The notes under the pieces: model-generated
Database searches by the model: none
The model's input: the letters and a program-made list of their open reading frames with translations, nothing else
Told to the model about the DNA's origin: nothing
Program-made: the position numbers and the translations under genes
Shown: positions 20,110-26,816 of the stretch, piece after piece
Position numbering within the stretch: the first letter of the stretch is position 1
Layout: every line of letters starts with the position of its first letter
IMG/VR virus record: IMGVR_UViG_3300045007_000024
Location: 1 to 28,554 of that record
From: a virus
Reading direction: 5' to 3' (one strand)
DNA length: 28,554 nucleotides

Positions 20110-21828
20110 ATGAACCGCACAATCCACGACGTACAACAGGGAAGCCCTGAGTGGCACGCCCTACGCGCCAACCACTACACGGCCAGCGAAGCCCCGGCGA
20201 TGATGGGCACCAGCCCATACATGACGCGCTCAGAACTGCTGCGTCTCAAGGCCGGCGGCGTTGAGCGCGAAATCGACGCCGCCGCGCAGCGCCGCTTCGA
20301 CGACGGCCACGAAGCCGAGGCGGTCGCCCGTCCGCAGGCCGAGGCTTACCTGCAGGAAGACCTCTACCCCGTCACCATCACCGTTGATCTCGACGGCCTG
20401 CCCTTGCTGGCCAGCATGGACGGCCTGACCATGGACGAGGCAACCGGATTCGAGTGCAAGCTGTGGTCGCAGCGCATCGAGGCCATGATCGAGGCGGCAG
20501 AAATCGCCGACTCTCACTGGCCGCAGCTCGAACAACAGATGCTCGTCAGCGGCGCAGAGCGCATCCTGTTCGTCGGCTGCGACAAGGAACAGATTCGCGG
20601 ACTACTGTGGTACGAATCGCGTCCGGAGCGCCGCGCAGCGATCATCGCCGGATGGAAGCAGTTCGAAGAAGACAGGAAGAGCTACCAGCACGTCGAAGCT
20701 GCTCAGAAAGCCGTCGCCGCGCCTGTCGAAGGCTTCGGCGCACTGGTGCTGCAAGTCGAGGGCAAGGTGCTGGCATGCAACATCGAAAAGTTCAAGGCCG
20801 ATGCACGCGCATTCATTGATCGCCTGCCGAAAGCCGCCGATCTGACGACAGACCAGAATTTTGCCGATGCTGAGGCTGCCGTAAAAGCTTGCAAGGAAGC
20901 CGAGACACGCATCTGTGCCGCCAAGGATGCCGCGATGGCGCAAATGGGTAGCATTGATGACGTTTTCCGCGCCGTTGATCTTGTGCTTGCCGACATTGCA
21001 GCCGCACGCCTGACGTTGGATAAAGTCGTCAAGGGCCGCAAAGAGTCGATCCGCATGGAGATCATGCAGGATGCTCAGGCGAAGCTGGCCGAACACGTCA
21101 AGAACCTGAACGAGCGCATCGGCTGGTTCGACGGATGCCCGATCATCTCGCCGGCAGCGGCCGACTTCGCCACCGCCATCAAGGGCAAGAAGACCGTTGC
21201 CAGCCTGCGCGATGCCTGCGATACCGAACTTGCCCGCGCCAAGATCGCCACCAGCGAAATCGCAGACCGCATAGAGGCGAACAAGAAGGCAATTGGCGCC
21301 CACGCCGCGCTGTTCCCTGACTTCCCGCATGTCTGCACCAAGACGCTGGATGACTTCGCCAATCTTGTTGCTGTGCGCATTGCACAGGATAAAGAGCGCC
21401 AGGAGCAGGCTCGCCTCGAATCCGAGCGCGAGCGCATCCGCGCCGAGGAGCAAGCGCGCGCAGAGCGCGAACAGAATGCGGCGCAGCAGGCGGCGCAAGC
21501 CGTGCAGGCACCGTCCGGTGGCCAGCCTCAAGAACCTGCTGTCGCCGCGCCGACTCTCGGACAGGTGCTGCATGCAGCCTCTTCTGACCAGATCGCCAAC
21601 GCCATGGCGGACACCGGCGCCCGCATGAAGCTCGGCGAAATCAACGCCGCGATTGCGCCGCTCTCGATCTCCGCAGAAGGTCTGCGTCAACTCGGCTTCG
21701 AGCCGGCTGGAAACGAAAAGCGCGCCATGCTCTACCGCACCCAGGACTTCCCGATGATGTGCGCCGCCATGGTGCGCCACCTACAGCGGGCGGCGGTGGT
21801 CAATCAAGGCATGAAGAAGGCGGCGTGA
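20110..21828 (+). CDS. YqaJ/lambda-type exonuclease with long C-terminal extension (572 aa)
   Basis: This 5'-3' double-strand exonuclease feeds Bet. The N-terminal 190 residues hold the fold: GSPEWHALRANHYTASEAP (11-29), RRFDDGHEAEA (61-71, with Glu68), the catalytic Asp104 in LLASMDGL, and Glu115/Lys117 in FECK, then LEQQMLVSGAERILFVG. The remaining 370 residues form a helical, Ala/Glu/Lys-rich body containing a long charged coiled coil (about 440-470) followed by a Gln/Pro-rich linker and a C-terminal domain. Typical phage exonucleases are 220-350 residues, so this extension is unusual, possibly a single-gene fusion with an accessory domain (DUF1351-like). The upstream frame to 19387 is shadow of Bet. 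Confidence 0.9.
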   Translation: MNRTIHDVQQGSPEWHALRANHYTASEAPAMMGTSPYMTRSELLRLKAGGVEREIDAAAQRRFDDGHEAEAVARPQAEAYLQEDLYPVTITVDLDGLPLLASMDGLTMDEATGFECKLWSQRIEAMIEAAEIADSHWPQLEQQMLVSGAERILFVGCDKEQIRGLLWYESRPERRAAIIAGWKQFEEDRKSYQHVEAAQKAVAAPVEGFGALVLQVEGKVLACNIEKFKADARAFIDRLPKAADLTTDQNFADAEAAVKACKEAETRICAAKDAAMAQMGSIDDVFRAVDLVLADIAAARLTLDKVVKGRKESIRMEIMQDAQAKLAEHVKNLNERIGWFDGCPIISPAAADFATAIKGKKTVASLRDACDTELARAKIATSEIADRIEANKKAIGAHAALFPDFPHVCTKTLDDFANLVAVRIAQDKERQEQARLESERERIRAEEQARAEREQNAAQQAAQAVQAPSGGQPQEPAVAAPTLGQVLHAASSDQIANAMADTGARMKLGEINAAIAPLSISAEGLRQLGFEPAGNEKRAMLYRTQDFPMMCAAMVRHLQRAAVVNQGMKKAA

Positions 21829-22502
21829 TGAAACACGATCCGACTGAGGAAAGGTTCTTGGCTGATGTCGCCGAACATCAGATGCATGTCCTAATGGAGA
21901 ATGGGGTGTACCGGCACATTCGGTTCAAGAGGCCGGGTACGGGCTGCTACCACTTCGATCTCATCACCTACCCTGGGCACCTCGTCTACTCCGGCGACAT
22001 GGGCTGCTACGTCTTCTCGCGCGTCGATGACATGTTCGAATTCTTCCGCACCGACCCGCGCGACTGGAACTACAACAGAAACGGCGGTCTATCCATTAAC
22101 CCTGGATATTGGTCGGAGAAGCTGCAGGCGGTCGACGGCACGCGCAGCGCGGCCAGCGCGACTGAATTCGACGAGGACAAGTTCAAGCGCGCCGTCGTCG
22201 AACACCTCGTAATGTGGATAAGGGAGAACCGCGACCGCACGAAGAAGGCCGAGCGGCGCGACCTCTGGGATTCCGTCATGTCCGATGTCATCGATGCTGA
22301 CGGAGATAACGGCGGATTGCGCAAGCAGATCGCCGCGCATGACTTCAGCCAGCACGTCAACAACCGAGTCGGCTACTTCTGCTTCGAGGACTTCTGGGAA
22401 CACAACCTGACGCGCTTCACCTTCCGCTTCATCTGGTGCTGCTACGCGCTGGCATGGGGAATCAGGCATTACGACGCATCGAAGCTTAAGGAGGCCGCAT
22501 GA
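21828..22502 (+). CDS. Hypothetical phage protein (224 aa)
   Basis: The start overlaps the exonuclease stop (TGATG). It is aromatic and charged, with CYHFDLITYPGHLVYSGDMG and VFSRVDDMFEFFRTDPRDW near residues 44-85, then a helical part (FKRAVVEHLVMWIRENRD) and an FRFIWCCYALAWGIRHYD region near the end. I recall this type in betaproteobacterial phages next to the exonuclease, always without assigned function. It could help recombination or inhibit host nucleases, but no motif shows this. Confidence 0.7.
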   Translation: MKHDPTEERFLADVAEHQMHVLMENGVYRHIRFKRPGTGCYHFDLITYPGHLVYSGDMGCYVFSRVDDMFEFFRTDPRDWNYNRNGGLSINPGYWSEKLQAVDGTRSAASATEFDEDKFKRAVVEHLVMWIRENRDRTKKAERRDLWDSVMSDVIDADGDNGGLRKQIAAHDFSQHVNNRVGYFCFEDFWEHNLTRFTFRFIWCCYALAWGIRHYDASKLKEAA

Positions 22503-22687
22503 AAGCCATCTACGCCTTCGCGCGCCGTCTATTCGGTGTCTCAGCGTTCATCCTGCTGTTTATGGCTTCCATGGCCGCATTCGATGTTCCCGCCGATCTA
22601 CCGGGGTGGCGGAAGTTGCTCGGCTTCGCACTGCTCTGCAGCGGTGCGCTGGTATTCGAGAAGTTCGCTACTGACGGAAAGGAATGA
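22499..22687 (+). CDS. Two-segment small membrane protein (62 aa)
   Basis: The start overlaps the previous stop (ATGA). Two hydrophobic segments (LFGVSAFILLFMASMAAF, residues 11-28, and WRKLLGFALLCSGALVF, 37-53) are joined by a short Asp/Pro loop, a hairpin membrane topology. The basic N-terminus suggests that both ends are cytoplasmic. It lies in front of the RdgC gene. Function unknown. Confidence 0.6.
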   Translation: MKAIYAFARRLFGVSAFILLFMASMAAFDVPADLPGWRKLLGFALLCSGALVFEKFATDGKE

Positions 22688-22688
22688 C

Positions 22689-23594
22689 ATGATCAGAAAC
22701 GCCATCATTTACCAAGTCACACCCGGCTTTCGCTTCGACGCCGGCCTGATCGGGCGCGACCCGATCAAGCCCTGCGGACCGTTCGAGATCGCATCGCGCG
22801 GCTTCGCCAAGGTGCGCGACGCCGACGCAACGCTGATTCACGTCGTCGCCGGCATGCAGGTCATTTGCCTTGAGGTCGAGCAGAAGATCATGCCGGCCGC
22901 CGCCGTCCGCGAAGTCGCCGGCAAGCGCATCGCCGAAATCGAGGAAACCGATGGCCGCAAGGTCGGCCGAAAAGAGGCCCGCGACATCAAGGAGCGCACC
23001 GTCGAGGAAATGCTGCCCAAGGCATTCACGATGCGCCGGCGCACCTATGCCGTACTCGCCGGCCGCTACTTCATCATCGATGCCGGCAGCCAGGCCAAGG
23101 CCGACGAGTTCGTCGAGATGCTGATCAAGGCACACGACAACGTCGCAATACGTCCGCTGCAGACGTCCCTGTCTCCCGTTGTCGCGATGACAGACTGGAT
23201 CGCGCGCGGAGACGCGCCGGCAGGATTCAGCATCGACGCTGACCTTGAACTGCGCTCCTCAGCCGAGGCCGTTGCGCGCATCAAGTACGTGCATCACGCG
23301 CTGGCCGGCCCGGAGATCGCCGAGCACATCGCCGCCGGCAAGATCGCCACCAAGCTCGGCATGACCCGGAGCGACCGCGTCTCTTTCGTGCTGACCGACA
23401 AGCTGCACATCAAGCGCCTCGCCTTCCTAGACGTGCTCAAGGAGCAGGCCGAGGAGCAAGCGGAAACCGCTGCAGATCAATTCGACGCCGACGTGACGAT
23501 CATGGTCGGAGAGACCGTGAAGCTGATCGACGATATGGTCGAGAGTCTTGGCGGGATCGTGAAGCCGGACGACGACCTTTTGAAAGCAGCATGA
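22689..23594 (+). CDS. rdgC: RdgC family protein (301 aa)
   Basis: RdgC forms a ring on double-stranded DNA and restrains RecA-promoted recombination. The frame begins AIIYQV (about 5-10) then has GFAKVRDADATLIHVVAGMQVICLEVE, here from about residues 38-64, and VREVAGKRIAEIEE...GRKVGRKEARDIKERTVEEMLPKAF (about 72-115), which is the family's central motif, then RRTYAVLAG. Length matches cellular RdgC (about 303). A phage-borne RdgC beside Bet and exonuclease may shift the host away from RecA-dependent pathways. The ATG at 22689 follows the previous stop by one base. Confidence 0.88.
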   Translation: MIRNAIIYQVTPGFRFDAGLIGRDPIKPCGPFEIASRGFAKVRDADATLIHVVAGMQVICLEVEQKIMPAAAVREVAGKRIAEIEETDGRKVGRKEARDIKERTVEEMLPKAFTMRRRTYAVLAGRYFIIDAGSQAKADEFVEMLIKAHDNVAIRPLQTSLSPVVAMTDWIARGDAPAGFSIDADLELRSSAEAVARIKYVHHALAGPEIAEHIAAGKIATKLGMTRSDRVSFVLTDKLHIKRLAFLDVLKEQAEEQAETAADQFDADVTIMVGETVKLIDDMVESLGGIVKPDDDLLKAA

Positions 23595-23653
23595 CCAACC
23601 AAAGCACCATCAACGGCGACATCACCAAGACGTACAGGAGAAAGGCAGCATGA
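23591..23653 (+). CDS. Very small linker ORF (20 aa)
   Basis: It starts within the RdgC stop (ATGA) and ends in an ATGA overlap with the methyltransferase remnant. Its sequence is polar and basic (DITKTYRRKAA). It could be a translated coupling ORF that carries the AGGAG-like site for the next start. Confidence is low because nothing beyond overlap supports it. Confidence 0.3.
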   Translation: MTNQSTINGDITKTYRRKAA

Positions 23654-23820
23654 TCGAGACCAGGGAAATCCGCCACTTCCACCTGTTCGGCGCCATTGGC
23701 GGCGGCGCGAAGGGGTTCAATCGCGGCAAGGCGCGCGTTGGCAACCTGGTAGGGCAGTTCCGCTGCTACCGCAGAGGCTCTCGCTGCCCACAAAACGCTG
23801 TCGCAGACGTTCAAAAATGA
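23650..23820 (+). pseudogene. 5' remnant of a cytosine methyltransferase gene
   Basis: The first 39 codons (IETREIRHFHLFGAIGGGAKGF and GKARVGNLVGQFRC) match the start of a phage cytosine-C5 methyltransferase family whose motif I reads HFHLFCGLGGGA and which continues FRCIGGID. Here motif I is altered to FGAIGGGA and after FRC the sequence becomes YRRGSRCPQN and stops at 23820, so target recognition and catalytic motifs are missing. It is therefore a broken remnant. The family parallel is from memory. The cause is a junction near 23763 with sequence of other origin. Confidence 0.7.
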
Positions 23821-24307
23821 AGTGCTGCCATTGCGCGAACATCCAATCGCCGGTAAGATCATCGAAGGAAGATATGACCGTCCGGAGGATATCGTTCGGG
23901 ACGTTATTGCGCATCGCAACAAATCGATCATGGATGATCTTTACGGGCGTCTTGATCAAGGTGGTAAGAATGCGCTTGATGCTTTTCGTCTTGCACAGCG
24001 AGGCAGTCGCGAATTTGTACGCGGCGAGCCGCAGGCTGCCTGGACCCGCCCGCTAACCATCGGCACGCTTGGCCTTACCGCCCCGGCATGGGCGCCACAC
24101 GTCATGTCTGCTGCTCCGTGGATTCTTGGCGGTCTCGCAACAGAGCAAGGGGTGGTGCACGCCCTTAACACCCCGATCGGCCGCGCGGTGGTTTCTGGCT
24201 CTCCGCTGGCTGCTCAACGTGATCTAGCGAATCGAGCGGTGTATTCGGCTCTGCGAACCGGTTTACCACAGGGGGGCTTGGAGGCGTATCGCCAATCAGC
24301 TCGATAA
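23766..24307 (+). pseudogene. 3' fragment of an unrelated gene fused after the methyltransferase remnant
   Basis: From about 23766 an open frame without a good start (only GTG at 23822, no ribosome site) reads AEALAAHKTLSQTFKNEV, LREHPIAGKIIEGRYDR, DLYGRLDQGGKNALDAF, a hydrophobic LTIGTLGLTAPAWAPHV segment and ends at 24307. Its codon use and protein-like composition suggest a genuine C-terminus, perhaps of a large virion or membrane-associated protein, but I cannot name it. An upstream in-frame TAG lies at about 23749. The downstream end overlaps a minus-strand ORF (24165-24368); one of the two is probably not translated. Confidence 0.5.
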
Positions 24308-24368
24308 CGAGTTCAGCGAAGCGTTGGAAGTCCTCTGCGTCGGGTTGTCGTGGCAACGGCCAATTCAC
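24165..24368 (-). CDS. Small hypothetical protein (67 aa), GTG start
   Basis: A strong AAGGAG site lies 5 bases before the GTG at 24368, 13 bases after the stop of the DUF1566-like gene. The sequence is Pro-rich and acidic (RQPDAEDFQRFAELVIELIGD, then PPSPPVVNRFAEPN). It overlaps the 3' end of the plus-strand fragment. The ribosome site argues for translation; the overlap with a convergent frame argues for caution. Confidence 0.5.
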   Translation of the reverse strand: MNWPLPRQPDAEDFQRFAELVIELIGDTPPSPPVVNRFAEPNTPLDSLDHVEQPAESQKPPRGRSGC

Positions 24369-24381
24369 GGGTGCTCCTTGA

Positions 24382-24855
24382 TTAAATAGCGACCCGGCGG
24401 ACGAGCACAACGCAATTACTACCATCTTTGTGGTCGTAGCTCTGATGACCATTATTAAAAGTCTGACACCAGGCACCGTCGCCATTGCCGGCGTACTGAT
24501 CGCGTGTCCAGTATGGCCAGGCGCGGAATTCGCCCACCTCGCGCGTGGCGAACATTAGTGCGCTTTCAACGCGATCTGGCAATTCCGCTCCCTGCTCCTT
24601 GGCGTAGTCCATTGCATCGTTCCAGGTCATTGTTTGGCCGAGCTGGATAGGTAGGCGGTAGATGTGGTGGCCAGTGCCGTCGGCGTACATGATGGCGCCG
24701 ATGTAACGCTCGCCCGTGATAGGTGAAGCGGGAGCGGGGGGCGTATGTGCAGCCGATTGCGTGATGGTGATATTCTTTTCAAGCCAAGCGTGTAAAAGCT
24801 CTTCAGTCGTGACTGTTAGTTGCGTGGTGCCGAGTTTAATTGTGATTGCGTTCAT
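24382..24855 (-). CDS. DUF1566/C-type-lectin-like accessory protein (157 aa)
   Basis: The first 45 residues are unrelated (a helix ending in AAHTPPAPASP). The rest carries a lectin-like arrangement: GERYIGAIMYADGTGHHIYR, then TWNDAMDYAKEQGAELPDRVESALMF and RAWPYWTRDQYAGNGDGAWCQTFNNGHQ, finishing with VVLVRR. This pattern, with WT...AW...F..G near the end, is that of DUF1566-type phage proteins, which include tail fibre-associated and diversity-element target proteins. No reverse transcriptase or template repeat is visible, so a diversity-generating role is not supported. It is in a discrete AT-rich accessory operon. Surface binding is inferred from fold only. Confidence 0.65.
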   Translation of the reverse strand: MNAITIKLGTTQLTVTTEELLHAWLEKNITITQSAAHTPPAPASPITGERYIGAIMYADGTGHHIYRLPIQLGQTMTWNDAMDYAKEQGAELPDRVESALMFATREVGEFRAWPYWTRDQYAGNGDGAWCQTFNNGHQSYDHKDGSNCVVLVRRVAI

Positions 24856-25280
24856 TTGTTGAGCTCCTTCAGTTTGTTTTCGATGCGTTTGTAGAATTGG
24901 AAAGGAAAAACGCCGTAACCTTGTATACCACCAATGGATTCTTCATCAGCAAGCTCCGCAATCTCGACATCACTCAATCCGCGCCAAGATTTTGTTGGAT
25001 GGGTGTAGAGCGGAAACGTGAAGTCCCATTGCGGCTGATATTTGAACGATACCGGTGCTGTCCCTATAGGTTCGCAAGTAGCTAGCAGCCAGCAGTACGG
25101 TTCACCTTCGCTAACCGACTCAGCTTTCGACTCTGTAACCTGCTTCGCTTCCTCGTACTCCTTGATGGCTTGCCTGAGTGCGGTGATGGTTTGTGTAAGT
25201 CCGTTTGGTATCTCTCTGCTGTAGTGTGCGTCACATTGATTACAAAGTTCTATAAGCGCCTGCTTCATCACGTCGATCAT
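24852..25280 (-). CDS. Accessory phage protein (142 aa)
   Basis: Coupled to its neighbours by ATGA overlaps at both ends. It begins with a helical segment (ALIELCNQCDAHYSRE), continues with a charged coiled region (AIKEYEEAKQVTESKAESV) and then a conserved-looking part PYCWLLATCEPIGTAPVSF, WDFTFPLYTHP and a Ser/Asp/Gly region with GLSDVEIAELADEESI. The YTHP, LSDVEI motif is frequent in accessory phage proteins of unknown function that sit near Ead-like genes. No catalytic residues can be assigned. Confidence 0.65.
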   Translation of the reverse strand: MIDVMKQALIELCNQCDAHYSREIPNGLTQTITALRQAIKEYEEAKQVTESKAESVSEGEPYCWLLATCEPIGTAPVSFKYQPQWDFTFPLYTHPTKSWRGLSDVEIAELADEESIGGIQGYGVFPFQFYKRIENKLKELNK

Positions 25281-25645
25281 TTTCCGTCCTTCCAGAATTG
25301 TTCAAAAGCAGTGATAGCTTTATTCAATGCAGCAATAGGATCGCCAAGCCCCATCTTTGCGTTTTCAATCATTTCATGCTGCATCCGGCACAACTCGATG
25401 AGTTGTTTGATTGTCTGAGGGTTGACTGCGGCGATGAAAGCCATATCGTTTGAACTAGTTGACTCCATGCCTAAGATCACTTTCTCGTGTACCGGTTCTT
25501 TATTTGTGGATACAAAATCAATTCGGTGTGCTGGTACCATACCATGAATGGTTTTTATCTTGCCTGCAACCTGAAATGGTTGGCAGTGATACCACGGCCC
25601 TGGTGTTGCTGTATTCGCCAGTGCTTCGAGCTCGTCGAGCGTCAT
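25277..25645 (-). CDS. Ead/Ea22-like accessory protein (122 aa)
   Basis: The family-typical opening LDELEALANTATPGPWYHC and the later FIAAVNPQTIKQLIELCRM (about residues 70-88) match Ead/Ea22-like proteins of lambdoid phages. The ATG at 25645 has a GGAG site 8 bases upstream. These proteins come from the b region, are dispensable, and are poorly understood. It heads the downstream half of the accessory operon, directly after the structured element at 25677-25775. Confidence 0.75.
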   Translation of the reverse strand: MTLDELEALANTATPGPWYHCQPFQVAGKIKTIHGMVPAHRIDFVSTNKEPVHEKVILGMESTSSNDMAFIAAVNPQTIKQLIELCRMQHEMIENAKMGLGDPIAALNKAITAFEQFWKDGK

Positions 25646-25676
25646 GTTAAGTTTCTCCGCATATGTGTGCTTTGGT

Positions 25677-25775
25677 AAAAAAGGTGCTATCCACCTAGCT
25701 CGAAGTTTTCCCGACTCCGCAGCTTCCTTTCATTTGTCATCCTGCAAAACCGTTGCAGTGCGGCGGTGGATAGCA
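25677..25775 (-). ncRNA. Candidate structured RNA with terminator-like end
   Basis: In an intergenic stretch of 205 bases, the minus strand carries an 11-bp perfect inverted repeat (TGCTATCCACC at 25775-25765 with GGTGGATAGCA at 25695-25685). Inside lie CTGCAA/TTGCAG (25758-25753 and 25747-25742) around a 5-base loop and a CCGCA/TGCGG pair. The outer stem is followed after two bases by six Ts (25682-25677). The 3' strand can also fold alone into GGTG/CACC before the Ts. This could be an RNA with its own terminator or an attenuator ahead of the Ead-like gene. No promoter or similar known family is recognised. Confidence 0.45.
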
Positions 25776-25850
25776 TGATCGGGGGTGAGTTATGTGATAA
25801 TCGTTTCCGCGACATCGGGTAGCGTCGGATTCTGCATTGTGCAGTAAATC

Positions 25851-26402
25851 CTATCCCCACTGCTCGGCCATCGCCAGTGCAATGCCTTCATAGGTTCGGC
25901 TCCGGTCTTTCCAACGATTCGGGCCGGGGGACATGAGATGCACTCGCGGCGTCCGACCCTCTACCGGGTTCGTTGGTTGTAGCTTCGGAAGTCCTTTTAG
26001 CCATAAGCATGTGGCCTTAGTTTCGCCGTGCCCAAACATCCACGGCTGCACAATTTGCGATGGCTTGCATATGCGCGTCGAAATGATGCTTACTGGGTTT
26101 TCAAGACAAATCTTTGGCACAGGTGCGTCCAGCAGCATCCGCACAAAATCAAGTGCTTCCTGTTGCTCGCCACTGGCTACCTTCCGGGCAAAGTACCGTG
26201 CTCCGCTCACTGCAAGGTGAGTACATGGTGGATGGCAAATCATCAAATCCCAATCTTGCGACAGGATGTCGCGCACATCGCATTGGTAGTGTTGGCCTGG
26301 GCGTTCCGTTTCAAGCAAATCACAACTCCACGCATCGTGCCCCTTTGCCGCGAAGGCATCGCGCACACGACCGCTGTATTCACACGCTACTAAAATTCTC
26401 AT
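25851..26402 (-). CDS. DNA cytosine methyltransferase-like protein of the compact phage type (183 aa)
   Basis: It starts at the ATG at 26402 behind GGAAAGGGGG (the upstream frame is shadow). MRILVACEYSGRVRDAF (1-17) is the S-adenosylmethionine-binding opening, CDLL follows, MICHPPCTHLAVSGARYFA (54-72) holds the catalytic PPC-like loop, and ENPVSIIS (101-108) replaces the ENV motif. The C-terminus (QPWMFGHGETKATCLWLKG and GRTPRVHLMSPGPNRWKDRSR) is conserved in this phage family. There is no classic target-recognition domain, so it may be a minimal methyltransferase or a different modifying enzyme. Its chemistry is inferred. Confidence 0.75.
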   Translation of the reverse strand: MRILVACEYSGRVRDAFAAKGHDAWSCDLLETERPGQHYQCDVRDILSQDWDLMICHPPCTHLAVSGARYFARKVASGEQQEALDFVRMLLDAPVPKICLENPVSIISTRICKPSQIVQPWMFGHGETKATCLWLKGLPKLQPTNPVEGRTPRVHLMSPGPNRWKDRSRTYEGIALAMAEQWG

Positions 26403-26443
26403 TACTTTTCCCCCTTTCCAGTTGATGTATAACCATTTGACAT

Positions 26444-26602
26444 TCAAACGCGCTTCCCGCATCTATCGCACCTCCAGAAATAGCGCGTTCCCGGATATTT
26501 TTTCGGCAGTTTTCCGTTCGGTTTCCGCGCCCTCATGTTTTCCCATCGGCAAGGATCGTGACCAAGCCACCAGCATTTCAGTTTTGCCAGCAAAATCCAC
26601 AT
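26444..26602 (-). CDS. Small zinc-finger-like protein (52 aa)
   Basis: The start MWILLAKLKCWWLGHDPC is followed by basic residues and ends with FWRCDRCGKRV. The Cys and His positions (CWWLGH...C near the start, CDRCG at the end) would fit a small zinc-binding domain. The upstream ATG frame is possible, but the ATG at 26602 gives the more typical phage protein of this kind. The ribosome site is weak. No function known. Confidence 0.6.
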   Translation of the reverse strand: MWILLAKLKCWWLGHDPCRWENMRARKPNGKLPKKYPGTRYFWRCDRCGKRV

Positions 26603-26612
26603 AACTCGGTAC

Positions 26613-26816
26613 TCAATCTGGACGCTTCGCAGCAAAGTCGCTCGTACCATCTGGCTCTGCATTAGAGACGCAATTCATCTGCCTCTCCATCAATTTGTTT
26701 TGCGAGTACGCGGACTCGGCCCTCTTGGTGAAAAACACATCGAGCAGTTCGGCAATCTTCGCCTCTAAGTCCGCTGGCGGAATAGTTGTTCTTGTTGTCA
26801 TCGAGTCCCCCGTCAT
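26613..26816 (-). CDS. Small accessory protein (67 aa; 62 if the second Met is used)
   Basis: Two starts are possible: ATG at 26816, overlapping the methyltransferase stop (ATGA), and ATG at 26801 with a better GGGGG site. The main part reads PPADLEAKIAELLDVFFTKRAESAYSQ (short family-like helix, given here in part) and then becomes polar and basic. Its linkage to the methyltransferase might suggest a partner role, but no domain is recognised. Confidence 0.6.
   Translation of the reverse strand: MTGDSMTTRTTIPPADLEAKIAELLDVFFTKRAESAYSQNKLMERQMNCVSNAEPDGTSDFAAKRPD

Noticed and set aside
20602-21780. Minus-strand ORF of 392 aa opposite the exonuclease
   Set aside because: Antisense shadow with no ribosome site and no recognisable domain.
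24382-24855. Possible diversity-generating retroelement target gene
   Set aside because: The lectin-like C-terminus is suggestive, but no reverse transcriptase, template repeat or accessory gene is seen in the window.
25677-25775. Retron non-coding RNA
   Set aside because: The terminal inverted repeat recalls retron ends, but there is no adjacent reverse transcriptase gene and no branching-G context can be shown.
25687-25776. 29-aa ORF within the structured element
   Set aside because: No ribosome site, and its stop and start lie within the inverted repeat arms; RNA structure explains the sequence better.
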